A stretch of 64,000 bases of DNA from Acheta domesticus (taxonomy: Eukaryota > Arthropoda > Insecta > Orthoptera > Gryllidae), in contig JAHLJT010008756.1 in NCBI GenBank assembly GCA_031308135.1, positions 69,496,172 to 69,560,171 of the forward strand, in the 5' to 3' direction. The notes under the pieces are model-generated. The model saw only the letters and a list, made by a program, of their open reading frames with translations, did not search any database and was not told where the DNA came from. A program made the position numbers and the translations under genes. Positions 1 to 13,261 of the stretch are shown piece by piece. Each line of letters starts with the position of its first letter. The first letter of the stretch is position 1.

Positions 1-2730
1 GAGAAAATAAAAACGAAATAAAAGAACTACAGAAACAACAAAATAGAGCTTTGAAGGTAATAATTCAATGCAATAATTACACTTTAATGCTAGATACGCC
101 AGATGGTTTGAAATGTACTTCAGAAAATGCGCTCAGAAATACGAGTAGCTGCTAAACTGCCATATTACTCAGTAGTCATAATTCATCGAAGTCGCATTGC
201 ATTGGCAAAATATGTACTTTTAGCGTTTTCTAATCATTTTCTCTATGAAACGAACACAGATATGACGCCTTCATTTACTCTTGAAAACTACTTAATTTTT
301 GAGAAACAAAAAAATTCATTAGGAGAGGATAAACATCAATTTAAACCGTATTTTCTTGAAAATGTTCGTGAAATCTTTTAGTTTGTTATTTTTATTTCAT
401 CATTTGTGCCTTTTGAATTTTAAATATTCTTTCATATGTTTGCATTAAAATTAGTTACAGGCAAGGCTTGATTTCTGACGGAACGGCGTTCTGGTACCTC
501 AGAAATAATTATTAAATTATAGTATGAATATGCAACTATTTCTATGAAATTCTTAATTAATTAATTTTAGACGCCTTCCGTGACCGTGCGTTCCGTGACC
601 GTGCGTTCGTAAAATTTTATGAATCAAGCACTGGTTACAGGGATGAGTTTTCCAGGAGTAAGTTATGGCAATCGCCTTCCTCGATGGCCGAGATGGCTAA
701 GAGCATGTACCGACTCAGCACTTCGGCCCGAAGAGTTGCGCATTGGACATGCCTGTTTGTCCCTTGTCTCCTATGGAAGTATTGTCGCAGAGGGCCTCGC
801 GTTCTGCTGAAACCAGATCAGAGGAGACCGGAAATGAGTTGGTGTCTAGTATGCGGTCCAATATGCGTCAAAAAAAGGTTACGGCAATCAATGTAGTTCT
901 TCTTTCTTGTAGAGGCATTTCTTCATCTATATTCTGGAAATCTCATCTCTGTTGAATTTTGTTTCTTGTGGTGAAAATCGCCATTCATCGTTCACCTACC
1001 CCTTACTTTAATCAACATATTTTTCTCCTGCTAAGTCATGTCTATTGTTTTATCCCTTTCATAAATATAACTACATACATACCATACATACGTACATACA
1101 TACATGCATACATACATACATACATATGTTCTAGGCTACCAAAGCTATCAATTAGTAAAACCTGTTCAGTTCCAGATATTATCACTGTGTTTTCCAGCTG
1201 TATTTCCTACAATCTATGTAATGTAAATAAAAAAATATGACCCTAAATGTTTTTGTTTATAAAGCAATTTGAGCCTTCTACTCAACCAAATTTTTTGATT
1301 TTTGCTTTAAGTGAAGTGTAGTGGACCCCAGATGTGTTATCACACGCTGTTATCCAATTTTGTAGTAAAAGCACTAAAATTGTATTAAATACATGTAGTT
1401 GTTTTTGGAAATGACGTAATAAATAAATGGAGCGGCAGATAGGAGTTCATTCTGTTAATTTTAAGATATTAAAATTCACTAAAATGTTTAATATATTTTA
1501 ATAACAATTTTACATTTAAGAACATTAAATTATAATAGTTAATTAAACTAATATTGCGAATTGCATTTTTCAAGTTCAAAGATTGAATGATTTTAAATGC
1601 AAAGATCAATGAAACGCAATGTCCAGCAGTTGTCAGATACACATGTCCTTTTTTAAAAAATGTCCCGTGATTATGTCATCGTTTGTGGCCCATTACGTTT
1701 TTGAGTTGTTGCGTTTTTGAGGTGGATAGCAGAGTTATCTGCTATGGTCCACTTGGCTGTCCGGGGGACGCCGCGTCGAAGGCTGTGTTGCCGTCGTTTC
1801 GACCATCTTGTCGTGATCTTCCTCATGGCAGGTTTGCCTACGACTTCATGTTAATCTTTGATTTCACTGTGAATAGTGATTGTATTGTTGAAAAGTTGTA
1901 AACCTTCCTTTTTTCGTTAGTCTTCGAGAATACGTACAGAAAGACATGAAAACAATATTTTTGAAGTAGTTGATTTTCGATGCAGTGCTCATGTAGTACT
2001 AACTTTGCTCTAACTTTCCTAGTAGTATTTCTTATGTGCGATGTAATTGCTGGGGTTAGTTCTATTTTAGTATTTGTCACTAACACATTCAATTTCACTG
2101 GCGTTTTCCTTTTTAGAAATTTCTACACTAAGATTTTTCAGTTTTTTCCATTCTTCTTGGCTCATATTAACTGTAATTTAATCCTGTTTCTCAAAAAATA
2201 CCGAGTGAAAATTCTTTCTTTTACTACTTTCGTATCCGACTTATTTACATACCAGATCAGTGCTTCTGAATTTGATAGTTCTCCAATTTCCACTTCATAT
2301 GTGTATTATTTCATTAGTGTTAGTCCAAGGTAAATGATTTTTTTCATTCTAATTTGATGTTTGTTCCTTTTACTATTTTTACCATTCTTTGTTACGAATT
2401 AGAAGTTCTGTATTTCACTAGGCTAGTTGATGCATTTCTTTTAAAGTTGTAAACGTGTAATTTATAGCATCTACTTTTTTTGCATTTCTCGATTTCGTCG
2501 TTTATGACCATCATATCCAGTTCACCATAATGTTTCCGTGTCTGTTTTCTCTGCTTTCTTGCATTTTTAACTCTTTATAAAACTCATTTCTGCAGCTTTG
2601 ATGCTGCTCATTCAAATGAACCTCCATCATCAAAACGTCTTCTGCGAGTAATTTGTAGGCAGTTAAATTTCGCATTCAAAACATATTTACTTTCACTAGC
2701 ACTCGTAAGATCTCAGTCCAACTACTTGTG
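1..2730. other. AT-rich non-coding stretch
   Basis: No gene is seen. A 15-bp unit (TCCGTGACCGTGCGT) is repeated twice in tandem around 578-608. A patch at 680-830 vaguely resembles a tRNA-derived repeat but lacks a B box. The open frames present have no recognisable domain. Confidence 0.6.
1072..1126. repeat. (CATA)n microsatellite
   Basis: The tetranucleotide CATA is repeated about a dozen times, with interruptions such as CGTA and TGCA. Confidence 0.9.
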
Positions 2731-2960
2731 CGGTCCGGGGAGAGTGGAGAGGGTGACGCGGGGAGAGTGGAGAGGGTGACTCGGGCGGTGAGCGCGAGCA
2801 GTTGTGGGCGGGGCGACGAGCCCGTGGCGATGTTCTGCTGTCACTGGGCACGCCGCTCCTTTTGGTTTGTTTTGGGCTCAGCGGCGCGGGCCGCTTGTTC
2901 ATACGCGTCGTATCGTAATTGCATTGGCCGTGGAAGAGGCGTCAAGTGAATGTGGAGGGG
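2731..2960. repeat. GC-rich island with a 23-bp tandem duplication
   Basis: The unit GGGGAGAGTGGAGAGGGTGA begins at 2737 and again at 2760 (offset 23). The surrounding 230 bp is strongly GC- and CpG-rich against an AT-rich background. Confidence 0.75.
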
Positions 2961-4216
2961 AAGACGCAAGAGGAGAGATGCAAAAGAGGGGAGTGTCTAC
3001 ACCAAGCGAAGGATCGCGGGTTCAAATGAGCCTCAGGTCAGAGTGCCTCGCCGGTGAAAAAAGATGGCCGATTCTTCTCCGCCCTCCTCCACAATAGGTC
3101 GCCATTTCCCGGCGCAGGGTTCTACCGTATATGTGCATGTGGTGGGATCTCATCGCGATGTGTTGACCTGTGTCTGCGGAGGTAGAATCTTGTGGATTTT
3201 ACCAAGCACATGTGATCTTGAGGTATTCGGTCGACACCTCTGGCAGATGTTAAGCGGTAGAGTTCGATAAGAGATAACGATCAACATTGTTGTTAGAAGA
3301 CTTCGGTCGCCAAATGTTTCTTAGCGGAATCGGATAACGATCAGGACTCGTTTTATGTATTTATATGAGCTTTGAAACAAAATTTATGTTATGTTTGTCT
3401 GTTTATGTAATAATAACGATCAATTTTGTATCTATATATTCCTGTAATACTTTGCCGAACCATGTGTTCGTTGTCCTTTGATGTAAAGAAAATAATCAAG
3501 ATTTGAGAACATAATAAAAATTAAACTTGTCCAAAATGGATTGAATTGTACCAATTGAAAGATAAATGACAGATTTACGTACCTGAGAATGGATTTTGGA
3601 ATGGGAAGACGAATTAATATACATTCAAGGACGATTAGGATGAGATTACGCTACTCAAGGAAGATAGTATTCCAAACAATTTATATTCTCTGTTATTCAA
3701 GTTTTGATTAATGCATATAATGATAATATTTTTTTGACGCAGAAAAGAAAAAAATTAGTATGTCTATCGTGCCAGGTAAATGAGTTGTCAAAATTAGCTA
3801 TATTGCGGAGGGTTTTTTTAAAGTTTTGGTTTTAGCTTGAAATTTTGATTTGTCTTATGCTCTTTGTTTCAAATAAAGTGGTAAATATTTGAATCATACG
3901 TATATTTTTAGAACCATTTATTGTATGTATTCTTTAAAAAGAATAGCAACAAATTTCAGAAATGTGATGTACTTGGCTCATATCCCTCTACAGCAGATAT
4001 TCGATCATATTCTTTGCAACATTATAGAATCTTGGTTATTGTCAATTTATCTTCTCTTCCCCATGCAAAATATTGAGATTATTTCAGTGAGTAAATGTAT
4101 CTATACATTAGTGTATTGTTACATATTAATATTCTATAAAAGTACTATTTTAAACCAATAAGATGGACTCCGATAATTCAAAGAACTATATAAAAATCCA
4201 TTTCTTTATTATCGAA
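2961..4216. other. Non-coding stretch
   Basis: The first 300 bp is moderately GC-rich; the rest is AT-rich. I see no gene, RNA or repeat that can be supported. Confidence 0.55.
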
Positions 4217-4588
4217 GGTTTAAAGCTAGATTAGAATAAAGTTCGGCAAGAAAAAAGGCTATTATATTAATAATAATTTTGAAGTATTATAGTGTTATGT
4301 ACAAAATGTCTGAAACTCTTAACCCCCAAAATCAAATACCATATTCTCCTTTGCGCTAAAATATCATGCTCACATTTCGTCAAAGTACGACTCACCTCTG
4401 AGGAAATGAAATTGTATTTCTCCCAATTCCATTTTGGGAGCATTCTGCCCTTTATACACATGAAATTCTCGTAATAACACGAAATCCCTATATACGAGTA
4501 TATTCCTCAATTGTATCCATAAACGCGATGTGTATGAATTCGTCTTCAGGCGCTGAAACCAGATCACGTCTGAACCTGAAACGAAGTC
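4217..4588. repeat. Direct duplication, copy 1
   Basis: This copy starts GGTTTAAAGC and aligns over its whole length with 4601-4972. Long shared runs include AAATCCCTAT, TATCCATAAACGCGATGTGT and CTGAAACCAGATCACGTCTG. The two copies are about 372 bp each and diverge by substitutions and short indels, so the duplication is not recent. Confidence 0.88.
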
Positions 4589-4600
4589 CTTTTTAAGGAA

Positions 4601-4972
4601 GGTTTAAAGCAAGATTAGAATAAAGTTAAGAGGGTAAAAGGTTCTTATAATAAGTATATTTTGATAGTATTATAATGATATTTAGAAAGCGTTGTCTGAA
4701 ACCTTTGATACCCAGAATTCAACACCGTATACTTATTTGCCCTAAAATATCAGCATTACACACACATTTTATCAAGTACTGCTCACCTCTGCAGCAATAA
4801 TTTTCTATTTTAGTCAATTTATTCACGAAGAAGTTTACTCTTTACACACACGAAATTCCCGGAATAACAAGAAATCCCTATTTATATTCCTCAATTGTAT
4901 CCATAAACGCGATGTGTAGGAATGCGTGGCCGGGCGCTGAAACCAGATCACGTCTGAACCTGGAACGATGTC
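4601..4972. repeat. Direct duplication, copy 2
   Basis: This is the second copy of the preceding unit, at an offset of 384 bp. It ends against a GC-rich island. The shared end word CTGAAACCAGATCA also occurs near 807, so the unit may belong to a wider repeat family. Confidence 0.88.
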
Positions 4973-5160
4973 GCAGGCGCGTAATGCGTCCACATTCCCT
5001 TTCTTCGTTCCTCGCGAGCGCGCTTCGTGATTCTGGAATCGCCAGAAATATGCGGAACGAGCGAGCGAGCGGGCGGGCGGTCGAGGGTCGGCCGGGAGAG
5101 CGGCTTTCGGCGGAGGACACACGGCCGGAGCAGAATTCCCGAGGTGTCCAGGGCCCTGTG
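4973..5160. other. GC-rich CpG-dense island
   Basis: This is CpG-dense sequence with GAGCGAGCGAGC and GGGCGGGCGG runs, ending near a C-run and T-run at about 5180-5215. The short open frames here are not credible proteins. Confidence 0.6.
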
Positions 5161-5299
5161 AGTCACGAGGGGACTGTAACCCCCCCCCTTTCTTTTTTTG
5201 TTGTTGTTTTTTAAGGGAGTTTCACGAAATATCGGGCGACGCAACCAGTGGCCTCTTCCGTGCCTAAGGTCGCCCTATCGCTTGGCGGCTAGCGAGCGC

Positions 5300-5352
5300 G
5301 ACTTTATTCAGTGTTACTCTTCTGCGTCCGATAGATCCTCTAATGTAGAACC
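5300..5352. repeat. Direct repeat flanking the SINE-like copy (left)
   Basis: About 50 bp, including TTACTCTTCTGCGTCCGATA and GATCCTCTAATGTAG. It recurs with changes at 5592-5645 on the other side of the SINE-like head, as TTACTGTTCTACGTCCGGTA and GATCCTCTGAAGTAG. It is too long for an ordinary target-site duplication. Confidence 0.7.
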
Positions 5353-5354
5353 GG

Positions 5355-5713
5355 GAGAGGTGGCTCAGGGCATCAACTGATGTTGATGACCAGGAAGTTT
5401 TAGGTTTGAGTCCCGACGGTAGAAGCAGGATTTTTGACTCTAGCTTGTCAGCTAGGTCGAATTCAGTCGCTGTGCAGAGGAGAATTCTAGTGGCCGGCTG
5501 TTCTGATCGGTGATTTTTCGTGGTTTCTCTGATAAACATCAGGCGAATGCCGGAGCAGTATCCTAACAAACGGACCACGGACCTCACGGGCGACGCTCCT
5601 CACTGTTACTGTTCTACGTCCGGTAGATCCTCTGAAGTAGGGTTGGTGGACTCGTCTGCACAAGCTGTCATCCACGTTCTTACCTCTCTCGCCTGCCTCT
5701 TCCCCAATACTTA
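5355..5713 (+). mobile_element. tRNA-derived SINE-like element, copy 1
   Basis: It starts GAGAGGTGGCTCAGGG. An A-box-like TGGCTCAGGG lies at 5361-5370 and a B-box-like GGTTTGAGTCC at 5403-5413, a normal tRNA-like spacing. The body shares GGCAGGATTTTTGAC-type, TTTTCCGTGG-type and GAGCAGTA...AACAAACG words with the copies at 7201 and 57719. An extra segment of about 100 bp near 5592 repeats sequence found upstream of the head. Confidence 0.75.
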
Positions 5714-6950
5714 ATTTTCTTTTTGAGGAGATGACGAGAGTTATCTCTTACTTAGAGTTATCGTTTTATACTACATATACAAGAAAGTATTGTAATGCTG
5801 CAAAAAATGTATGTCGAGATTTTGATAAAAATACTTGTTTTTGATGTCTCTGATACCTATAAATTGTTTTTCCAAATCGTCGATCCGTTCGCCCTTATGA
5901 AAAGAGAATTTGCTTTTCCGTGATATTCTGAAAGTTTCATTTCAACGAAGCCATTAGGAGAGCGGAACGTTGAGAAAATTTGAGTATAATGTTCTGTAAT
6001 GCAGTGGCGTCCAAGTCTGCTACTGGTGGCAGTGGCACGAGTCGTGGCATCGTGCCATGCCACGAGCTTCTCTGCGCAACTAGCGTCGGAAAAAGGGAAC
6101 TATTAGAAAGCCCACAGTTTTACGCTAGGGTTGGCGTTGTCTCTGGTGGTGGGGTAATGAACTGCGTGAAGGGGCGATTTCGTCGTGGCATTCGTGCCAA
6201 GGACTTCCGCACGTGTCATCGACCTTGACAACACTGCTGTAATGTGTATATAAAGTCAAAGTGATTTAAAGGCGGGAAATGGTCAAAATGTTTTTTAGCT
6301 ACGGGCCAGAAGTCGAAAAAATCTGAAAAAACTCATAACAATCTGTGTTTTGAGATGTAAGTTTGAGGGTTTTTTTCGAACCTGTTCTAGGATTCTAAGA
6401 CGCATTAAAAATTATATTTTGTAATTTTTTTTCAAAATATTTTTTGCGTCTAAATTTGGCGCTGAGAAAGTATCAAATAATGTTTTTATGGTGTATGGTA
6501 TATATTTACAAATTATTTTCTTACTTTCCTTTTTTTTCTTTTTCTTTACGAGATCACTACCTCGCTCCCAAGTGCGGAAAACGAGTAATTTCTGAGGCCT
6601 AACGCGGTATTTATTTACCGCCGCGCCGGTCCAGTCCATCTCCGTGACCACGGGGGTGTCGTCGCCCCAGCGTCTCGAGCGGGAGTTCGGGGGGGGGGGG
6701 TGGCGAGCGGCCAGCCTGAATATCTGGAAACGATACCTAAGCGACCTGAGCGGAGGGCGAGCAGCCAAGGTGCGCAAGGCTGCCTCGCTTCACCACAGCG
6801 TTACGCTCATGTAACAACGAAGACGGAACATTTTGCCCCGCATTCGCATCCGTAACATCTCACGTATTCTTTTTAGCAATCGCCTTCTCCTACGCCTCCG
6901 AATTCTTCTCCACTAAAGTGTGCGCCGGTTCCTTTTCCACATTATTTTTC

Positions 6951-7036
6951 CCGCTTAAGTCTTTCCCATCTGAGTCACCTTCACCGCTTTTCCCCGCTTA
7001 AGTCTTTCCCATCTGAGTCACCTTCGCCGTCTACAC
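6951..7036. repeat. 43-bp tandem duplication
   Basis: CCGCTTAAGTCTTTCCCATC at 6951 recurs at 6994. Both copies continue through TGAGTCACCTTC. Confidence 0.85.
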
Positions 7037-7200
7037 TTTTTCGTCTGCAAATTCGTCCCATCTTTAACTCTTTCTTCCATTCTCGGCACCCTCCACTACC
7101 TTTCTCCATTCCCTCGTGTATTCCTCGTTCGTCTTCACATCCTTCCCTGATACGGAGACACTTATTTCCACCCCAGTTCAATCTCCAGAAGGAAAACTCG

Positions 7201-7514
7201 GAGAGGTGATTCAATTGATGTCACTGCAGTACTTCTGTAATATGTCCTAAGTTCGAGTCCTGCGGTGGCAGGATTTTTGACACTAGTTAGCTAGTTAGGC
7301 CGAATTCAGTCGCTATCTGGAGAAGTCTTGTGGCCGACAGCTCTAATCGGAAGTTTTCCGTGGATTCTCGGATCTTTAGCAGGCGAATGCCGGAGCAGTA
7401 CTGTAACAAACGGGCCATGGACCGCGCGCGATCATTCCTTCCTCTTCCTTCCTATTCTCACACCTTTCGTACACATGTACTGCACTATCACACTTGTCAG
7501 TAGACCGGTTGGGA
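7201..7514 (+). mobile_element. tRNA-derived SINE-like element, copy 2
   Basis: It starts GAGAGGTGATTCAATTGATG. The B-box-like GTTCGAGTCC at 7251-7260 is the best preserved of the family. Shared body words include GGCAGGATTTTTGACACTAG, GAATTCAGTCGCTATCTGGA and GGCGAATGCCGGAGCAGTAC. It ends near TAGACCGGTTGGGAA and lacks the distal tail seen in the 57719 copy. Confidence 0.78.
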
Positions 7515-10500
7515 ACACAATGAGTCGCATAAATTTCATAAAATGTTTTATTCCATTGCCTTGCATATAGAACACTTCTCAGTTGTCTCATTATTCCGTC
7601 ATCATCATTATCATCTCCAAAATTGCTAGATTACAATAAATTCTATTTCTATCATTGTTACGTTCTTCACGACCGTGACTTATACACGCGCTTTCAACTT
7701 CACCAGTAGTTACCGTATTTATATTTGTACCCAAAGCATCAGGTTTCCCGAACGACCATTTGCCCGCTCTCTCTGCCGGCCTTGCTACTCGACTGCAGGA
7801 CGCCAGAGGGATGCTAAACGAAATGCAATCATGACGCTTCATAAATAATACCCGCACTTTCACATTTTGGCTTTTTATTTATCCTCCGACGAGGTCGAGC
7901 AACGGCTACAGGCCAGTGACCAGAGATCACCAGTAGCCGGACCACCAACTTACTTGTTACTGACCGTGGCTACAAGCGACTTGGACTGGGGAACAGCTTT
8001 TACCCGCAGTAGTGTTCTTCAAAATCTTCTTCTTTTTCTTACGCCTTATGATCGTGCAGCAAACTTCTGCTGTGAGGAACTGTTAGCAACTAACAGCAAT
8101 GACGCTCAAAATGAGAGGGGGGGGCAACTTGTCCTAGGCCCCGTTCCCATTGGGACCCCGATTTTTTCAAAACTAAATAAAAATGTGTTTACTGATAATT
8201 TAAATTTACCGCTAACAGTTATTTCTGTTGTCTAGATAAATGAATTCTGTTTAATTATTGAGAGGGGGAGCGAAACGTTTGTTCGAAGACACGGGTCCAA
8301 ATTGATCTACATCTACTGTAACAGGCCTCTGATTTATTTCAAGCACCCGAGATTAACAGCCTAGGTTTTTACGATTCAAATTTGCTAATGGAGTAAACCT
8401 TCATTTTTTATGAATTCCAAGGAACCGAAATAATCAGAGTCCCTGTTATAACAAGTATTAATTACAAATGACTGCTTCACTGTAATCCTTTGCCGGGACC
8501 CAAGTTTTGTTCGTATTACGGCGAAATTCGTGTTAAGCAAGTTCGTGCTAACAAGGGTTAACTCTATATCATATAAGAATAAATTAAATTTTATTACTAT
8601 AAGCTCTATAAAATAATGTACGGAAAGTAATATCATATTCATTTTTGAATTTCAAGATATGTAATCCCAGTATAATTAAATATATTGAGTGTAAGATTTG
8701 GTCAGAAATTTCCTCTACAACTTTTGATATTTTGTGTACCAATTACATTGTATTTGTGGTAGATCAAACAAAATAAGTACTGAAGGTATTTTTGACTTTC
8801 AATTGTAATTTAAAAAACCTTATCGTGATGACTTTAAAATGTTTTCATGTAACTCAAGCATCACTATGTTCGTTACTCGTAGTTTCACACTTCCATTGTT
8901 GTAACTTTACGTAGTGATGATATGTTTACCATTGTGTTCACTATTATGATATTACTTAAATTAGAGAAAAGCTAATGATTTAGTCGTATTAGGTAAATTT
9001 CAAGAAATAAACTAACCATATTAGGCGCGTATGGATGTGCAACAATTTCCGCCTATTCTTTTAAAGATGCGTTTATGCGAAATATGATGCTAATGTAACA
9101 AGATGAAATTTTAACAAAAACAATCTATAAATAAAATCACTTTCATCCCATGATTGTTGAAATTTTCTGACAATGTGAATGATTAAGAGTATTAATATAA
9201 ATTTCATGTGTTAATTAAATAACATGAAATTTATTTTATACAATACAATACTTACATTCCAGTTGTGTGAATACATCTGTGTGCATGCATTACAATTTAA
9301 TCTTCCTCAGTTTTAGTCGCTTGGGGAACATTTGTTTCGAATTTTGTGAGTGTCACTGCGTCTTTACTTTGGTATTAAAAAGTTTATCTATGTTGGACGT
9401 ACAAATGAGCACAAATAATTCTACCATTACGAGGCTATTAGTCGCAGTATTATCGTATTTGCAACTGGTTTTCATGAAAATATTCATTACTTAGGAGGTA
9501 TATTTTATATATACCTTTCTGGATGCACTTCTGAATATCTTTTTTTGTAAAATAAATTTATTAGCCATCTTTAGTGTCGCACATTTTCTGTAAGCAAATT
9601 TACTGCCTGAAACACAATTTTTAGTTGAGTTATCCAACTAAAATTTGCAACCGAATCAAACGATTCACTGTGGTACGTTACGTCAGTAGTAAACAAATGG
9701 GATAACCGGAAAGATCGCAGGTTGTTATGCCACATGAATTCCAACTTTGATTACTAGAAATCCTCTGTAATTCGAAGAAGTAATTTCTTGTGAGCAAGTT
9801 TTTATAAATATAAATAAACTATGAAACTATTTACACATATTTCATTTAATTTTCCTCCCACAGGTAGAGAAATTAATAAATAAAATATAACTGAAGATTA
9901 AATAACAAGTTTTAATTGGAAAATATTTATTTTGTAGCTACAATATCATCATATTTATAACGAACAGTGATCAATGGAGTAGGTAAACAGCAGTCTGAAG
10001 CTGTCAAATTTTCTTTGCAGTCCCTTCATGAATGGTGTATTGAAAGTGAATTGGATTTCATTTTATAAATAAAATACCGAAAGCAAGTATGTCAATCCGC
10101 GCACAAACGAGCTACTTGTCCATCTTGGAAAGCCGGCTTCCTATGCGTTCGGGCAACTTCCCCTCACTCTACCTCCATTTCTCCTCCACTTCCAGAAAGA
10201 GGTGTGCACACGAAAGCTGAAGAGGTGCAAAGTGGGGAGTAGGGGTTTCACCCAAAAATATGTTTGCCAAATTTGTTCTACCAAACCAAGGACATTTGAG
10301 GGGATGATTATATTCATTACTGTTAATTACCTCTTTACATTTATTTTCTTTTTAAATTCTACCTTGTATAAATGTTTTTGCAAAAGGACGGAACGGAGAA
10401 TTCTTTCCTTGTTTTTGTTATGTTGTATTAAATCATCCAGTAATTTGTTGTATTTAGTAATAGTGTAAAATAAATGTACAAGTCTGTCGAAGTTAACAAT

Positions 10501-13240
10501 TATCACTTATGGACGGAGAGCCACATAAACAGATAGTAATCTTTTTCTGTTAAACCTCCTAACCTGAACGTCGACAGTTAGGCACTTAGTGCACTTTTAA
10601 ATACAGGCGAATAAAAAAACAAGATATTTTCTGTTCAAAATATTTACTTTTACTTGCATTTAACAATTATAAATCTGACATATGTATAATTACATTTTAA
10701 TGAATAATTTGTTTTTGCTTTAGTGAAAACGGGAATCAGTATAGCTAAATTTGGGGCAAAAATGGTCAACCGGCTTCTCCAAAAACTGGACGCTATGCCC
10801 ACGAACTCTAGTAAGCTAGTTACTTCGACGGCGACCTTCAAATGCCTGACCTAAACCAATATCATGTTGTTTTCATTTTCAGTGAAATATCTCAAATATC
10901 CCGCTAATCGTTGCACTTCGAGGAAACGCCGTCCTTCTTCAATGCCAAATGAGTGAAGGTACTCTGCAGTATTTTCCCGCACACGTTCGCACAGTTCGCA
11001 AAATTTGATTGTGCAAAGTAACGTAACAAGGAAGAAGGGTTACAATGGAAACTCCAATGCGTAGGCTGCATTGAGTTGCGTCTTGCAGGTGGATGCTGTA
11101 ATGGGAGAATCATTGGTTGAAAAACCCGGCCACGAAAGAAAACGTTGTAGGTATTTCCACACAGGTCATTTTTCCATCTGCACTGTTTGAACATCTGTAA
11201 AAAGAACACGACCTGTCGTCGAGACGTTCTCGAAAAAAAAAATCATTATGTAATGTGCGTTGAGAATGACGTGTGCAAATGGATTCCCCAGTGTGAAGGT
11301 TACCATAGATTAACTTGCAGTTAACTGAAAATACTTTAACATTTATTCACGTTATTTATGTGGCCAAGGAAATTATTTCTTCTTCACCAGAAATGTGTTT
11401 TTATATCAATCCGCTCTGTTCATATAGCTTGCAGTAAGATATATTTGTTACGCTTAAGTCCGAAATACGCCTAATATTAGTAGACGGTTAATTTGTACAT
11501 TAGCTTCGTCCGGCTAGTGTTGGTATTAATCACCAAGCGGTTGCTAATGTGAGGCATCTTATGCGTTAGCAACATGTATTTTGGCTTAAAATGAGTTGGA
11601 AGGTAAGCATTGTACAGACTAAAGGTTGTATTATGGAAATCAGGAATGCCGAAAGACAGAACTTTGTCGCTAACTCGAAAATGCAAAGCAAAGCGTCAGC
11701 TGAAGTATACAAGATATTTAGTAGTAAGCATCAGCTGAAGTACACAAGCAAAACATCAGCTGAAGTGTACAAGGAAGTACAGTAAATTTACAAATTTAAG
11801 ACTGGCAAAGTCTAACTCGAAACCAACACCTTGGCACTTACTTGTCTTAAAAACTTTCCGCTAGAAGTCTGTCCCCTATTTGCCTCATAACTGTTATTTC
11901 TTGAATCCGTAATGATCGACTTCATCTACTCTAACCACCTCGTTTCGGATAATGTCGACTTCAAACCGCTTAAGTTTGAAGTTTGCTTCGAAGACGTGTC
12001 TTCAAACTTCATCCATCCACTTTGGATAATCGGAACATTTATCGGCTAACTCGGAAATTAGCCATCTTTTAAGTACTCACTGAGCCATAAGAAAAAAAAT
12101 TAGGTTACTTTGACTTTAATAGTATTATTTTGCTTCTAACGACCGAATGTATATTATTTTGAACATTTCCAAAAAATTGGAAATAACACGTTCATTTTTC
12201 GTGTTATTCGTGTCAGGCTTTTTGGAAAAAGTCAGTTATGTATTTCGTATTTTTTGTTTCGTTTCATTGATAATAGGCCCTATACATTTATTTTTATATT
12301 TAAATATTATATGCATGTTATATAGTTAAATAATCATAAATAATGTAATTTTAATTTATACGAAGGTTTTACATAAACAAATGATTGCAATACCATTTCT
12401 TTCAGTTTCGCCGTAAGGGTAAAAGCACCAGTAGCGGCCCTAACTAAGAATCCGTATGTTTGTTGTTTTCATGAAATTGACTACAGTAATTGTTGACAAT
12501 TAGAATTCTGCTTTCTTAATAGATCACGTGCCAAAATGATTAATTTTAAATTCGACCGTTCTTTCATTAATTTATATCCAAACCTGATTTTTTCCAGAAG
12601 CGGCCACTTGAAAACCGCAAAATATTGGCAACGAAAACTTGATACGGTATTGGCCACTCAATATTCCACCCCCTCAACCTGATTGATATACTTCAAGCCT
12701 AAATTGTGTTGCTGCAAGAGAACATACTTTCTCACAATATCTGTAACTCTTGAGAGTTCAACAAAAAAGAGATCTGCGCTATTTTCATAAGTGTTTTTTG
12801 CTATATCCGAAGAAAAATTATAAAGAAAACAATTTGAGGAGTTTTCTAGAATTTGTTTGTTAATTGCCTAAACGTAACTTACCTTGCCTTAACCTTTGTT
12901 ATGCCTATCACCATTAGCAATAATAACCTTCTCGTTCTGCAAGTTTGAAGCTAGTGGGAATCCTCCGGATTTTATTTCATAAATGTTTGTGCTTTAAGTG
13001 GCCTCTCCTGAGACAATAGCTATTGCAAATGTCTTACCTCTTTGCCATATTGAATAATTTCATTTATTTGGATTTTCATTTTAAATGTAGTGATATTTTT
13101 AAAACATTAAGCACCAATATTCGGGTTTTTACATTTCTCGGAATATGCATTCCGGAAATTACCGTAAATTGTGAGTTCTTACTTTGTACTCTTTTATTTT
13201 CCCTCTCACTGATAATGACATATTTATGTTTACACCCGTG
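7515..13240. other. AT-rich non-coding stretch
   Basis: No gene is seen. The longest open frames (for example 7867-8235, 122 codons) have no recognisable domain. A short array of three CAGCTG-containing repeats lies at 11690-11773. Confidence 0.6.
11690..11773. repeat. Short tandem array carrying three CAGCTG E-boxes
   Basis: CATCAGCTGAAGTACACAAG or a close variant occurs three times, with CAGCTG starting at 11697, 11732 and 11757. Spacing is irregular (35 and 25 bp). Confidence 0.75.
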
Positions 13241-13261
13241 CAATTTGCGTGCACATTACTG

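Noticed and set aside
680..830. tRNA-Ser/Leu-like 5' words (GATGGCCGAGATGGCTAAGAGC)
   Set aside because: A convincing A-box-like word is present, but no B box follows at a suitable distance and no cloverleaf can be drawn.
3000..3030. Possible tRNA T-arm at GCGGGTTCAAATGAGCC
   Set aside because: The B-box consensus is broken after GGTTCAA and no A box or acceptor stem is found upstream.
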